Assembly (NCBI GenBank): GCA_000310025.1
Contig: FN649743.1
Span: 1,485,642-1,514,103, forward strand
Source of the DNA: Ectocarpus siliculosus
Lineage: Eukaryota; Sar; Phaeophyceae; Ectocarpales; Ectocarpaceae
Direction of reading: 5' to 3'
DNA length: 28,462 nt
Shown: in pieces, positions 11,055 to 20,863 of the stretch
How the letters are laid out: the number at the start of each line of letters is the position of its first letter
Numbering within the stretch: position 1 is the stretch's first letter
Notes under the pieces: generated by a model
Databases searched by the model: none
Told to the model about the DNA's origin: nothing
The model's input: the letters and a program-made list of their open reading frames with translations, nothing else
Program-made: the position numbers and the translations under genes

Positions 11055-13084
11055 ATGGTCGTCCAGCAGCACCGATGTTGGGGGCTGTCTTTTCTCGCCG
11101 TGTACGGCTGGATAGCCAGGGTGAAGCCTTCCGCAGCGCTAGTGGTCTCTTCAACATCAACATCGTCGATGATGATGATGTTGCCGTCATCACCCAGAAT
11201 GACGATGATGGTGTCCGGCACAGGCAGTCGCCAAGCTCCCGTACAGCTCCCCTCGGGACGCTTCGCCGCGTGCTGGCCCGTAGGGCTGGGCCAGTACAAC
11301 GGCGGGCCTGCGGTGTTCCTGGCGAACAAGCGTCGCATCCTGGATCCGCGCGAAGAGGTCCTGCCCATCCCCATCCCCGAAGAGGCTGCGCCGTTACTGA
11401 GCGAAGCCAGTGAGTACATATAGCCTTCCTGTACATACTCGATGCACAACGCAATGTCTGTCTGATACCTCCGGGAATTATATGCAGCTGTCGCCATAAA
11501 CATTTCCAAGAGAGTGACTCGCACACCCCTTTCCTGGTGGCACGAGACATTGGTTGTCTCGGGTGTACACGTGATGGTGCGCGGCACCGACCGATCCTTT
11601 CTGCATTTTTCCGCGGAAAAGAGCGGGTGATTTCCAGTTGATACTTACGACCAGTTCAGGAGGTTTTCCTCCGCCACCCACTCACTTTCAACACACACAC
11701 CCTGGACTGTGGGGTTCTCTCGAAAGGGTAGTTAGTAGTTCAGTGATTGTGTGGAGTATGTTTTTCTAGACCAGGGCAGTGACTGACGAATTGACCAGTG
11801 TATTTTCCCCCCCAGGTTCCGGGGCACTGCAAGCTTGTGTTGTAGGCTACTGTATTCAGGCCCACAACGCAATAGCGATGTTTAGGTCCTCTCTCGCCCC
11901 TGACCTCGGCGTCATAGCCGAGAGCCCACATGTTCTCTCAACCCATTTGATGTAGCTGTTGGTTCGTTCTCATCAGTCTTCTTGCTGTCGGCATATTTGG
12001 AAGAATGCTAGGCTGAAGGACTTGACTACCCCGCGACGATGATGTGAACGCTCGGTGCGACCAAAAGCAGCGATTACCCAAGGTTGATGCAATCCCCGTG
12101 CACACTAGCCAACTGCACTAGCTAGCTGGTGGCGGAATGCCGAGCAATTGGCGAACGTTATTGGCGGTGCGGACTTGACGTGTCAAGTATATTGTGAAAA
12201 CTTGTGCCTCGAGCTGTAGTACAATCATGAGAAGAGAAGATGCACTTGCCGCTGAGTACAATCATGGTCAAGCCTACATGTAGCTCAAAGCAAAACTGCG
12301 ACTACGTGCGCATGCAGATTTCGATGTGGTAGAGACCTACATACTTCGTGCTGACCTGATGGCGCGCTGTGGTCTGTGTGAGAGGTGCACCGGCCTGGAC
12401 AATGTCGGGTTGACCGAATGAGTGCCAGCGGGAAACGATTCGGTCGGGTGAAAGTCATCATTCCCTTCGGCCACAGGTTTCGCCAACACGCAACGCGCGG
12501 GTTTGACAGCTAATGCCCGAACGAGCTGTATCACACAGAGGCAGGAACGTCGCTGGTCCCAACAGCAGTGCGTACGTTGCTCTCCATTTGAGCTACGTCT
12601 TGTATCACCGCCCCCTCCCCGACAATCCTGCACCCGAAAGATGACGGCGGAGAACATGCACGTCCCCCCAGGTTTCCCAACACCTTATTTCTTTCTCGCT
12701 ACCGCAATGGAGGTATTGAACCACGCCGGCACGTCCAGTTAAACCTTCGTTCGGCGGGCAGAGGCACGTGCCAAGTATGCCGTCTGTCTCTCTTGTTTGC
12801 CTGCCTGCTTGCCTGTCTTCCTGTCTGCCTGTCTGCCTTTCTGACTCTCTGTCTTTTCCGTCTTTCCACCGTGTCTTCGTCCATATTTTGAATCAATAGT
12901 GCAACCGCGAGACGTGAGCGTCGCGGTCCTCCTCCGGACATGCAGTCCGCTGTTCGGCCGAAACGGCGGAATGTACGACAACATACCGTGGGAATGGAGT
13001 GGTGATGATATGGCCAAGAGAGAGGCGTTCCAGAGGTGGGCGTTTCGGGTGTTGGGTGTGGTCTTCGCCGGTAACGCGGAATAA
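11055..13084 (+). CDS. Unknown protein of 179 aa, two exons
   Basis: Exons 11055-11409 (donor A|GTGAGTAC) and 12900-13084 (acceptor AATCAATAG after a long pyrimidine tract, stop TAA) join in phase as A|TG, giving 540 nt. The N-terminal ~60 aa are hydrophobic and then Ser/Met-rich (GLSFLAVYGWIARVKPSAAL), and could be a targeting sequence. The conserved-looking part contains GLGQYNGGPAVFLANKRRIL, PIPIPEEAAPLL, and in exon 2 LFGRNGGMYDNIPWEWSGDD. Exon 2 is strongly G/C-ending. The opposite strand of exon 1 is also open (11590-11017, donor GTAGGT), so exon 1 is less certain than exon 2; the phase match between the two favours this strand. I do not recognise the family. The 1.5-kb intron 11410-12899 shows no other feature except a (CTGT/CTGC)n tract at about 12785-12860. 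Confidence 0.5.
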
Positions 13085-13570
13085 CAGACGGAGCCTCTGC
13101 AGTTTCCCCGCAACTCCGCGCCCGAAACGTAGAAACCAATGATATCGGTGTGATTATAGGTCAAGCTTGCAGACGTTGTGTTATAGCCAGCATGAGGATT
13201 GACACCAACTATCAGTAAATGGTTTTACTCTGTAGAGTTCTTCGTGAACACTGGTCGGGAGAGAGCATCGTGGTGCAGAGGGTCTTCTCGATAACAGATT
13301 GGCTTCCAAGGTCCGCGGTGGGTATCCGGCAACAGACGTGTTTGCGCCGGGGGGTCTTCGAGCGAGGTGCACATCATTCCCCGGTAAAGCTGGTCGTACG
13401 CCTGAATACCCTCGTGCGTGCAACAACGAAAATTCGTTGGAGACAAGAGGCTCGGGCGGAAAGGTGTGAGGGATATCGTTCTGGAGCGCACTCTATAGCG
13501 CGATGGTGCTTGCATACTTGCCGTTGCCTTGTTTCATCGGTTCGCGTGGAGAAGATCACAGGGCAAAGGC
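13085..13570. other. Short intergenic stretch, upstream of the next (+) gene
   Basis: 486 bp between two same-strand genes. Frames are open on both strands (for example 13225-13515) but lack codon bias or recognisable motifs. It must hold the 3' end of one gene and the promoter of the next; no element stands out. Confidence 0.45.
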
Positions 13571-15492
13571 ATGATGGACATGGGAGCGATTGTTGGCGGC
13601 GGCGGCGGCGGCGGCGGCGGCGGAGACTCGGTGACCCAGCAGCAGACGCAGGCCTTCGGCTCGGCGTACGGGCTGCTCGCCGACGTGGCCACCACCCTGT
13701 GCCCCGCCGACATCCTTAGCCTGGTTTGTGGCGTTCTCTGTGCGGTGTTGGTCGGTGTGAATCCCCCGGCATGGATCGAATACGGACGACCCCATCCCAT
13801 CCCCTTGATCCAAAGCGTTTCGGTACCCTCCGCCGCCGCACCTCTACTAGTTTTGTGTCAGCTGTCACCAGCTGGTTTCCTGCTGGGCTTGCTTTCCTCT
13901 CCCGCCTTTGTCCTCTTTGATCTATAGCCTGGGCGGCTTGAGGTCCCTGAAGCCGCTCCCCGTCTCCCCTACCCTACGTCGCAGGAATGTCTTCAACTTC
14001 TTCTTTACGAGGAAGACTCAAAAATTTGTCCCGTTTGGCCCTACCTCTCGATCCTTCGGTACCTCGTGTGGGCGGAACTTACCCCGTGTCTCAACCCGGC
14101 TCCTTTCCCACGCTTCCCCGTTCGTTCATTCGTCTCTCTCTCTCTCTTTCTGTCTCTGTGGACTCGTCGACGCACGGCCTGCGCCCAAAGTTTGTGGAAG
14201 AGGAGGAGAGCGGAGCCGGCGGCATCACGCTAGGAGCGTCGGCATACCTTCGCCGACGGCCAGACGCGGTAATAATAACAATATGGTTACAGTCGTGACC
14301 CTTTTTTCCGTTCTTCATTGTTTTGTACAGCAAGCCGGGGGTTACATTTTCCTGGGTGGTATTCGCGGCGTTCCTGCTCGCACGCGATATGGGAGATGGG
14401 AGACCCCTCTCCGCATGCTATAACAGCGTGTGGCGGCGGCGGAAGTCCGTGCGATTCGGTCGGACCGGTATGAGGCGGGGTTGTTGGGTTGCAAGCAAAC
14501 CCCCGACCGGGTGTTGTGTTTCAGTGAGACACCAACGCCAACAGAGGCAGAGGCAACGACCAAATATTTATACGTTCTGTTTCATGAGCGATTCTCCGCG
14601 GGTCGCAGCGGGGCTTTAGACGGTACGGGGGTCGCTCGTTCTCTCCTACGGTGCCTCCGCCTCTTTGCGCGTGTCTGTGTGTGTCGCCTAATTTCTCCCT
14701 TGCTTCCATCGCTGTTGTGCACATTATTCTGACATGCGTGCCTGTCAGGAGGGAAGGGGTGGACAGAGGAGCATCATCGAGGTCACGACCGACGAAGCCG
14801 TAGGGGTTGCTCTTGCTCTCGGACGTCAGGTGTACGTGGACGAGGAAATCTGGGAAGGAGGTCGCGTGAGTCAAGCGCATGTACAGTATTCCTACACCGC
14901 ATTTTACATCTTGTGCACGCCTTTCTGAACGTTCGGAGGTCGCTTGAGTTGGCGTTCATACTTAACAAGAATAGTGCTCGCTGTTCAGAATGTTTGATGG
15001 TAACTGAAAATGTTGTTCAGAACGTTTGGTGATAAAACTGAAAATATTTTGGTATTTTTTTCGTGTCGGACCGAAGAGCAGAGGTGGGCGGTGCCGGCGG
15101 CGTGGAAGCGTCAACAGTACCTCTCTTTCACTATCCGGTGTTGCGGCAAACGTCGTAGGATGCTTACGAGTGCTTCCGGCAAGGTGTGACAACGAGACGA
15201 TGGTGCTCGGTCTTGAAGCCACCACCACGCCCACCTCCCCTCCCTTTCCAACGCGCGCTCAAGGGGAGAGATCGAAAATTTGTTGCTGAGCAAGCACGCC
15301 TAACTCTCGCACTCGTTTTTTCTGTCTGTTTTGTGCATGCTATGCATATCTATACTGTAGGTGCGGGTAAAGTTTGTCATGGACGGGGACAAGATGCGGT
15401 TGGATCTCGACAACGTGGAGGGGAGAGACCTGTCGTCGACCTCCGATAAGGAGGCCCCGCCGGTGCAGCCCCCGGCATGGACGATAAAGTGA
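13571..15492 (+). CDS. Unknown protein, at least four exons, N-terminal poly-Gly run
   Basis: Supported exons: 13571-13723 (51 codons; MMDMGAIV, a Gly run encoded by GGC repeats, then TQAFGSAYGLLADVATTLC), 14191-14268 (26 codons; FVEEEESGAGGITLGASAYL), 14749-14865 (39 codons; RSIIEVTTDEAVGVALALGR, then VYVDEEIWEGG) and 15361-15492 (43 codons plus TGA; MDGDKMRLDLDNVEGRDL, ending PPVQPPAWTIK). All end in phase 0 and the last three have good donors and acceptors (GTAATA, GTCAG, GTGAGT, CTGTAG). The first donor (GTTTGT) is weak. One or two further exons may exist: after GCAG at 13981 (ECLQLLLYEEDSK) and after TACAG at 14331. The start is the first ATG of a tandem pair. Codons are G/C-ending. I do not recognise the family; about 160 aa are visible. 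Confidence 0.5.
14980..15048 (+). repeat. Tandem duplication (about 33 bp) in the last intron
   Basis: TGTTCAGAATGTTTGATGGT is followed by AACTGAAAATG, and the unit is repeated directly as TGTTCAGAACGTTTGGTGAT followed by AAAACTGAAAAT. It lies in the intron before the last exon and contains no reading frame. Confidence 0.6.
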
Positions 15493-15529
15493 GAGGAGAG
15501 GATGGGTAAAAACGCCAGATTTCTTTCTG

Positions 15530-15570
15530 GCACCCCCCCAAAAGTGGCGGAGTTACGCCACGCGGCGATG
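15530..15570. other. Two small hairpins just after a stop codon
   Basis: CCAGA-TTTCTT-TCTGG and GTGGCG-GAGTTA-CGCCAC are perfect 5- and 6-bp stems, 20-70 bp after the stop at 15492. They do not fit the replication-dependent histone 3' stem-loop consensus. They could form in the 3' UTR; no function is claimed. Confidence 0.35.
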
Positions 15571-15605
15571 TAAAAAAAGCGTTAGATTCTTTCTCAAAAG
15601 TCTCA

Positions 15606-16652
15606 ATGGTGGCGGTGTGGGGGGCACACGGCGGAATCGACACCTACGTGTGGTTAACCTTTAGCAAATATTTTGTCTGGTGTGGTGCAATAAATAGCAC
15701 GACCTACACGCGTGCGCGAGAGGCGACTTTGACGGCGCAGACCAGGTGCCGTGAGAGCCTGGTCGTTGTCCAGTACACGATGAGCCAGCCCCTTCCCGGC
15801 CTCCCGAAAGAGCGCGAGGTTAAAGGTCGAAACAGCACTACGCCATGCACGATAGCGATCACACGTACAAACACACACACACACACTAGACCTACCCTCC
15901 TTACTACTGTTTTTTCAACGTATGGTGGTCTTGGCAAAGGCACCAATCGACTCATCGTTGCTATCGCCAACCACTTGGCGCACGAAGCTTTTTGCCGGGG
16001 GAATTTTGACGACGAAAGAGCCTTAGTTTGCCTGAAATCTTTTCATACTAACAGGATTCGGAGACGGTTTTCCTTCGAGCTAGCTCGTTTTCTGTCGATG
16101 CGAACTCGCGATGTGTTCAAACGTCATGGGCTACTGATCGACCAACTTCCACCAAGACCAATCGGTTGGGATCTCTGCGACAACGATAGTAACGGGGGTA
16201 ATTCTTTTGGGAGTGACGGAGACGAAGGAAAGGGAAAGGGAAGAAAGGAGGACGAAAACGACGATGGAGGAGGAAAACATGGAGGAGTGGAAGAGAGCAA
16301 AGGGTTTGAGCCAGATGACCTTCCCCAACATAAAAAACGCAGGGCTAGGGAAGAACTACCCAGAGATTCTTGTCAAAATGATGATCAGAATGATGGTAGC
16401 GAAAACAAGGAGGATAATGGTGAAAGTACTCCTAAACGAACTAGAGTACAAGGTACTAGCCTTGGTAGACGCGTCCAATTTTCTTCTGATGCAGCCGTTT
16501 CTGTCTTTGATCCGAAGGATAGTTTAGCCTCCCCCATGCTGCCCCCTCACAGGGTCCCAGTTCACGGCAGAAAGAAGTGTTTTGTGTTTTCAACCGCACT
16601 AAGACTGGCGTATTTTCATTGGTCAGCCGGTTTGCGCGGTCGATGCAAATAA
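15606..16652 (+). CDS. Intronless ORF of up to 348 codons, acidic/basic low-complexity C-terminal half, unknown
   Basis: A frame of 348 codons runs to TAA. The first ~100 codons include a (CA)n microsatellite (THTHTR) and may be non-coding; a real protein could start later, for example at MSQPLPGLPKE. The middle looks like a folded domain (GLGKGTNRLIVAIANHLAHE, RRRFSFELARFLSMRTRDVF, LLIDQLPPRPIGWDL). It is followed by ~110 residues rich in Asp, Glu, Lys, Gly and Asn, then a basic stretch KKRRAREELPR and GRRVQFSSDAAVSVFDP. RVQF fits the general R-V-x-F docking pattern for protein phosphatase 1, which is weak evidence on its own. Codon use is not G/C-ending, unlike the spliced genes around it, which suggests a mobile-element or foreign origin. 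The last codons overlap a repeat (16595-16649). No function assigned. Confidence 0.35.
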   Translation: MVAVWGAHGGIDTYVWLTFSKYFVWCGAINSTTYTRAREATLTAQTRCRESLVVVQYTMSQPLPGLPKEREVKGRNSTTPCTIAITRTNTHTHTRPTLLTTVFSTYGGLGKGTNRLIVAIANHLAHEAFCRGNFDDERALVCLKSFHTNRIRRRFSFELARFLSMRTRDVFKRHGLLIDQLPPRPIGWDLCDNDSNGGNSFGSDGDEGKGKGRKEDENDDGGGKHGGVEESKGFEPDDLPQHKKRRAREELPRDSCQNDDQNDGSENKEDNGESTPKRTRVQGTSLGRRVQFSSDAAVSVFDPKDSLASPMLPPHRVPVHGRKKCFVFSTALRLAYFHWSAGLRGRCK

Positions 16653-16752
16653 TAATAATAATAAAAAAAAACACACACACACACACACGATTTTGGCCGC
16701 ACTGAGACGGACATCTTTTCATTGGTCGGCCGGTTAACGCGGTCGAATCAAA
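16595..16752 (+). repeat. Two 55-bp direct repeats with a CCAAT-type box, upstream of the next gene
   Basis: 16595-16649 and 16698-16752 are the same length and about 80% identical, sharing TTTTCATTGGTC.GCCGGTT and CGCGGTCGA. Each holds ATTGG (CCAAT on the other strand). Between them lie (AAT)n and (CA)n microsatellites. The second copy ends 114 bp before the ATG at 16867, so they may be promoter elements; alternatively they are an ordinary duplication. Confidence 0.6.
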
Positions 16753-16866
16753 CAACACTAAAAAAAAATGCTTGACCCGCTGCCGTTCGCGTACACCACA
16801 TCCCAACACAACATCAATCGCGTTTGATCACGCTCTGGTCGGTGCGATTCCTCGCCCCGCGAACTG

Positions 16867-19800
16867 ATGTCCGCCACGTACGCAAGGTCTAGGGGGGCCC
16901 TGTCCCGCATGTCGGTGGAGGAGAAGCGGGAGTGCCTCAGGGCTACCGGCGTGCGGCCGCCAAGAAAACGGGCCCTGTCTGAATCAGAGGACCCTGACAG
17001 AGACCTCGAAGACCTCATGCTGCCACGAATGGACGAAGCGGTGAGTAGCCGAAATCGCACCATCCACACCCTGGTGCGCGTGTGTTCGGGGGGGGGGGGG
17101 GGTACGCCTAGCTGTGCATGCCGTAATCGTCATACCGTTGACTTGGCATCCCTTCAAAGCCGGGACGGAGGAAACACGGGGTCATAGGTTGATCTCCTCG
17201 GAACCCGAGGGGAGTTGGTTAAATTTTGTCTTTGATAGAATTCGGAGAGGATTTTATCCCCGTGCTTCCATGCCGGGACGAAGGCTGTTGGGTCTGGTAT
17301 CTATCTATCTCTTGGCGTGTGTGATCAGTCCGTAAGGGCATGTGCATGCGTCCCCTATCTGCCGAAGGATTACGACTTGGGGCAATTGGGATGCGCAGCT
17401 TTTGCACGGGCGAAGCGGTACCCATGGCCTTGGCGGTACGTTTTGTTCCGGAACCTCTATCGCTCTAGATGATGTCATCCATCTTCCCGGCCTTACAAAG
17501 CACGCTCGTCTATCGCTTGCAGTGTTCACTCAACAAGCGTACCAGCGTCCTGCGCGTTGCGCCCCCTGCCGTATTATCGCTTCTGCTGATGTTCTACCGC
17601 TCTTATTTTTTTGCGGCGGTTTTCCCCTTGGCCTCAGGTCCGTCGAGATGTGCTGATGGCGAGGGCGTGGAGGGAGGGGGACTTCGCCACGGCTGGCGAG
17701 CTGTGCGCGGGGAAGAGCGAGAGGCACATCGTTGCGGAGCAGCTGCAAGCAGTGAGTGTGAAGTGTCATGAACGACCGAGAGAGGGTTGCTGGGTAAACA
17801 AAATCGGCGTGTTAGGTACTATATACGTTTCGGAAGCCATGTGGTTGGTGCCCACACAGTTAGCTTCCCGTTTTCGGAGCGTTTCAGAACTCCTGTTGCT
17901 GAATCTTGGCTTCTGGCGACAAGTGTCGCTCACGACCATTTATTGTTTGTGTTCCCTTTGAGCACAAGAAGAAAATATGACATGTTGAGCGGCACACCCG
18001 GTACAGCAATGGGCGGCGTGATTGTGATTCAGTCTGTTCCCGCCGACACTTTTCCGGGCGCCGATGCTATCCAACCGGCACTACTGAGGGCCCCCGCTGC
18101 TGTGATGGTGTTTGGTTTGAGGGGGTCCCCGCGAGGCTGCCAGGCTACCACGGTGGGTGTGCCTATGGAGGGGTAGGCGACGATTTTTCAATAGGGTGAT
18201 GAGGGGTTGTATCTTCTGTGACCGTGTGATACATCGGTGCTTTTTTCCAGGGCTTTAAACAAAATATCACACACGGGCGTGGTTTTCTGCACATTTTCCG
18301 TTAGGGGTGTGGTGTCTCATGTCACCTACGGCTATTATTTAGTACGTCGATGCTGCTGCGGCAATGAAGTGACGGTTCGATCCCGTCTATGAGGTGAAAG
18401 GTACGATTCGTGCAGGAGACAATGACCATTTCAGCATGCCTCAAAGGATGAAGATGTCACACGAACGCAGGACCCCTTGTTTGTTCAATTAAGTCTTTTT
18501 TTTCTGAACCGTGTCTGCTGCACTACCGGCGCCCGTAGCGCGTTCGCCCAGGGCTTGGAATGGCTGTTATTATAGTGCACATCTCCTTGTGGAGGCTTTT
18601 GTTCGATGTTGCACAATTGTTGTGCACACGAAGATTGTTTATTTTCCGACCCAGGATGTCCCAGAAGACATGCTCTACCCACACAGCCCGAACGCAGAAA
18701 CGATAGCCTGGATAGAAGGAGACGAGGTAATTCGTGTTGGTCTACACCAAGACAGCGAAGCCATGCACTCGGACAAAGCCCTCTCCCTACCAACGCAATA
18801 CTCGAGAACTGCCGGAGCACGACGCGTCAGTCCAACTCCCACGTGACCAATGTCTTCATGACAGGCAACCGTACGGAAGCTCCAACCCGCGTGTAGTTGA
18901 TCTTGAACACACGAAATTGATATCGGGTGAAATTGATATCGGGTTTGGACCCCCCCTACTGCTAAGTCCAAAGCAAGCGACCAGAACGCGTTGAAGCCAC
19001 ACTTGTCCCACGAAAAATACATGTAGACAACAAGAGAGAAAAGTCCATTCCCATGTTCTTCATCTTGACAAGACGAAACGAACGCCGGCTTTCGACCCCC
19101 GCCCCGGCTACTGCGACACGGGAAGAAAACGACCAGAATGTGCTCAAGCCATCGTTCAGTGTTCCCTGTACCTGTTGCGCCTTGGCCTCCGCCTCCTTGA
19201 GAGGCAATCGTCCCGTTCATCTCCTCGATGGCTAGCTCTAGCTTCCACTTCTCCGTGGCGCGGGGCCCTGTCCTCCCGCGATTGTACCCTCCGACGAGGC
19301 GCGGACCAGATTTTTGTTGCTCGTGCACGGGGACGAGGTTGTCGATGAAGCCCGCCTTTTCATCAACAACCTCGTCACGGCGCACAAGCGAGACAAATCC
19401 GGTCCATGTCTCGTGGGAGACTACCTTAGCGGATGGACAGGCTCCCCCGGTAGGACGAAGCGGAAGCTCGCAGTCAAGGAGATGAAGGGGACGACCGCTT
19501 TCAAGGATTCGGAGACCAAGGCGTAACAGGCACAGGGAACGCTGAAAGTCATGTGAAGGATCTCTGGCGAATATGCTCAAGGGTAACTGGACCCAAAAAG
19601 TTGGAGTAGGGGTACAAGCCAAAGCCGGTCTTCGCAGTCCAACAACATTGTTATGCAACTTGGGGTGATGGTGGTTGAGGTGGTGGGGGTGGGGGAGTCA
19701 CAACATTGTTATGCAATTGGCGTGACGGTAGGTCGTCAATCAAAGGCATTCGAAGTCGGGGGGAAATAGACACGTCCGCTCAAAAGCAAGACTACAGTAG

Positions 19801-20111
19801 TAGAAAAACCGCGGCGAAACAACACTTGTGAAAACGATGAAACAACACTTGTGAAAACGATGGAGGGGTGTACCGCAACAAAAAGAGTCGAAAGAACAGT
19901 CCTTGCCGCGGTGGGCTGTCTAACGATCCAGGATCTTCTGCCTCGCGGCTTTGTCCTGCCTCCCGTCCCGACTTGGGACCAAGTCGCCAAGGAACTGCTT
20001 GGGTGCAAGGAGTTCGCAACGTACGACAAGCTCAGCCGTTCGTACGTGCAGGCAAGACTCCAGAAATTGCAGAAGAACGTCCAGCAGAAGCAGGGAAACG
20101 ACGAGTGCTAA
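16867..20111 (+). CDS. Unknown protein of 179 aa, four exons, all introns phase 0
   Basis: Exons 16867-17040, 17638-17751, 18655-18726 and 19932-20111 (58+38+24+59 codons plus TAA). Donors are GTGAGT, GTGAGT and GTAATT; acceptors are CCTCAG, ACCCAG and ATCCAG. Exon 1: MSVEEKRECLRATGVRPPRK, then an acidic DPDRDLEDL stretch. Exon 2: VLMARAWREGDFATAGELCA. Exon 3: EDMLYPHSPNAETIAWIEGD. Exon 4: DLLPRGFVLPPVPTWDQVAK, then a probable helix LQKLQKNVQQKQGNDEC. Codons are G/C-ending throughout. The start is the first ATG of the open exon, and another ATG follows at codon 15. Intron 1 carries a LINE tail with poly-G, intron 3 a long inverted duplication, and the last exon has an inverted copy 100-300 bp downstream. 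Small exons between 17752 and 18654 could have been missed. I do not recognise the family. Confidence 0.6.
17088..17182 (-). mobile_element. LINE 3'-end copy with poly-C tail, in intron 1
   Basis: On the minus strand GCTCCGTCCCGGCTTTGAAG..GTCAACGGTATGACGATTACG..GCGTAC is followed by 15 C (plus 17088-17102). It aligns with the tail of the copy at 34-984 (GCTCCGTCTCGAAAGG..GTCAATGGTCAAATGACTACG..GAGTACG then C-run), including the end of the coding sequence. Only about 80 bp of element are kept. Confidence 0.6.
18913..18946 (+). repeat. Short tandem duplication GAAATTGATATCGGGT x2
   Basis: Two perfect adjacent copies in intron 3 of the 16867-20111 gene. Other direct duplications in the same intron are ACAACATTGTTATGCAA at about 19641 and 19700, and a 23-bp unit GAAACAACACTTGTGAAAAC plus GAT at about 19816 and 19839. 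Confidence 0.85.
19150..19555. repeat. Long imperfect inverted repeat (arms about 200 bp) in intron 3
   Basis: Arms about 19150-19349 and 19359-19555 with a 9-bp loop. The inner 18 bp (GACGAGGTTGTCGATGAA / TTCATCAACAACCTCGTC) pair with one mismatch. Farther out the match continues (CAAGGCGCAACAGGTACAGGG on one strand, CAAGGCGTAACAGGCACAGGG on the other). Both arms encode the same peptide in opposite directions: DEVVDEARLFINNLVTAHKR (+) against DEVVDEKAGFIDNLVPVHEQ (-), and KRKLAVKEMKGTT against KWKLELAIEEMNGT. Both readings are broken or lack a start, so they are relics of some coding sequence. The 327-codon minus-strand frame here comes from this structure. Confidence 0.75.
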
Positions 20112-20405
20112 AGCGGTGACAGGGAGGGGGAGGATGGCGCGTTGCACTCAGCGATGTTGGACATCCAGTGTGTTAGCATGCGGCGATGTTGGACATCCAG
20201 TGTGTTGTATGTCGAACATGGCCGAGTGCAACTCGTCGTCCTTCCCCTCCCTCTCGCCGCTTTCACACTCGTTGTGTTCCTGTTTCTGCTGGAAGTTCTT
20301 CCGGAGTTTCTGGAATCGTGCCTGCACGCACGAACGGCTGAGTTCTTGCAGGTCGCAAATTCCTTGCACCCAAGCAGCTGCTCGGCGACTTGGGCCCCTA
20401 AGCTC
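19970..20405. repeat. Inverted duplication of the last exon (arms about 215 bp)
   Basis: The left arm (about 19970-20188) covers the last ~140 nt of the coding sequence and the first part of the 3' region. The right arm (about 20190-20405) is the same sequence in reverse. Read on the minus strand it gives ELSRSCVQARFQKLRKNFQQ followed by KQEHNEC, against KLSRSYVQARLQKLQKNVQQ and KQGNDEC in the gene. In the centre GCGATGTTGGACATCCAGTG is present twice directly (about 20152 and 20181), and is followed by a reversed partial copy. The inverted arm has no complete gene and is a pseudo-copy. Confidence 0.8.
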
Positions 20406-20473
20406 CGCTGTGCTTGGAAACGATGACGTGTTCGAAATTGCGATGTGTTGGGGGCGTGGTTTCAGTTTTGATT

Positions 20474-20863
20474 CTATCCATACAGACTACAAGTAAAGTA
20501 GACTCCTTGCTGCTGTATGCATGCAACGACGACAACAGCGCGGTCACAGCACACACAAAGTAACAAGCGCTGTCGGAATCTCGTCTCTTGGCCCCACCCC
20601 GTCCATGGCATATGCATGTTGATGATGCGCAGTAGAGTAGACGCAGGCCCTGCATGGCACAGAAGGCACGCTGCACGTTCTGCGGTGACCGAGGGAGGCT
20701 TTGGCTCGTACGGAGGGTCGTACTGAGACAGATCGAACTCTGAACCATAAGCATAGGGGGCCATGCTCTTCTTGGTGCGAGACAGCGTGTTAGCGGGCCT
20801 GTTTCGGCATCGCATTGACTGATCGAACTCGTGAAAGTCGTTGTGGTTGGTCGGGTCGCTCAT
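20474..20863 (-). CDS. Single-exon ORF of 129 aa, unknown
   Basis: ATG at 20863 (MSDPTNHNDFHEFDQSMRCR), stop TAG at 20474. The N-terminal ~80 residues look like real protein with G/C-ending codons (SRTKKSMAPYAYGSEFDLSQ, YDPPYEPKPPSVTAERAACL). The C-terminal third is Cys/Val-rich and less convincing, so a splice or an earlier end is possible. It is convergent with the 16867-20111 gene, whose inverted exon copy lies between them. I do not recognise the family. Confidence 0.4.
   Translation of the reverse strand: MSDPTNHNDFHEFDQSMRCRNRPANTLSRTKKSMAPYAYGSEFDLSQYDPPYEPKPPSVTAERAACLLCHAGPASTLLRIINMHMPWTGWGQETRFRQRLLLCVCCDRAVVVVACIQQQGVYFTCSLYG

Noticed and set aside
18315-18395. tRNA-like sequence: T-arm GACGG-TTCGATC-CCGTC with a possible acceptor stem TCTCATG/TATGAGG
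   Set aside because: About 80 nt apart, but no D-arm with GG and no anticodon stem could be folded; two wobble pairs in the acceptor stem. Judged a chance match.
18675-19658. 327-codon minus-strand ORF
   Set aside because: It runs through the inverted repeat and intron sequence of the plus-strand gene, mixes unrelated peptide segments and has no consistent codon bias.
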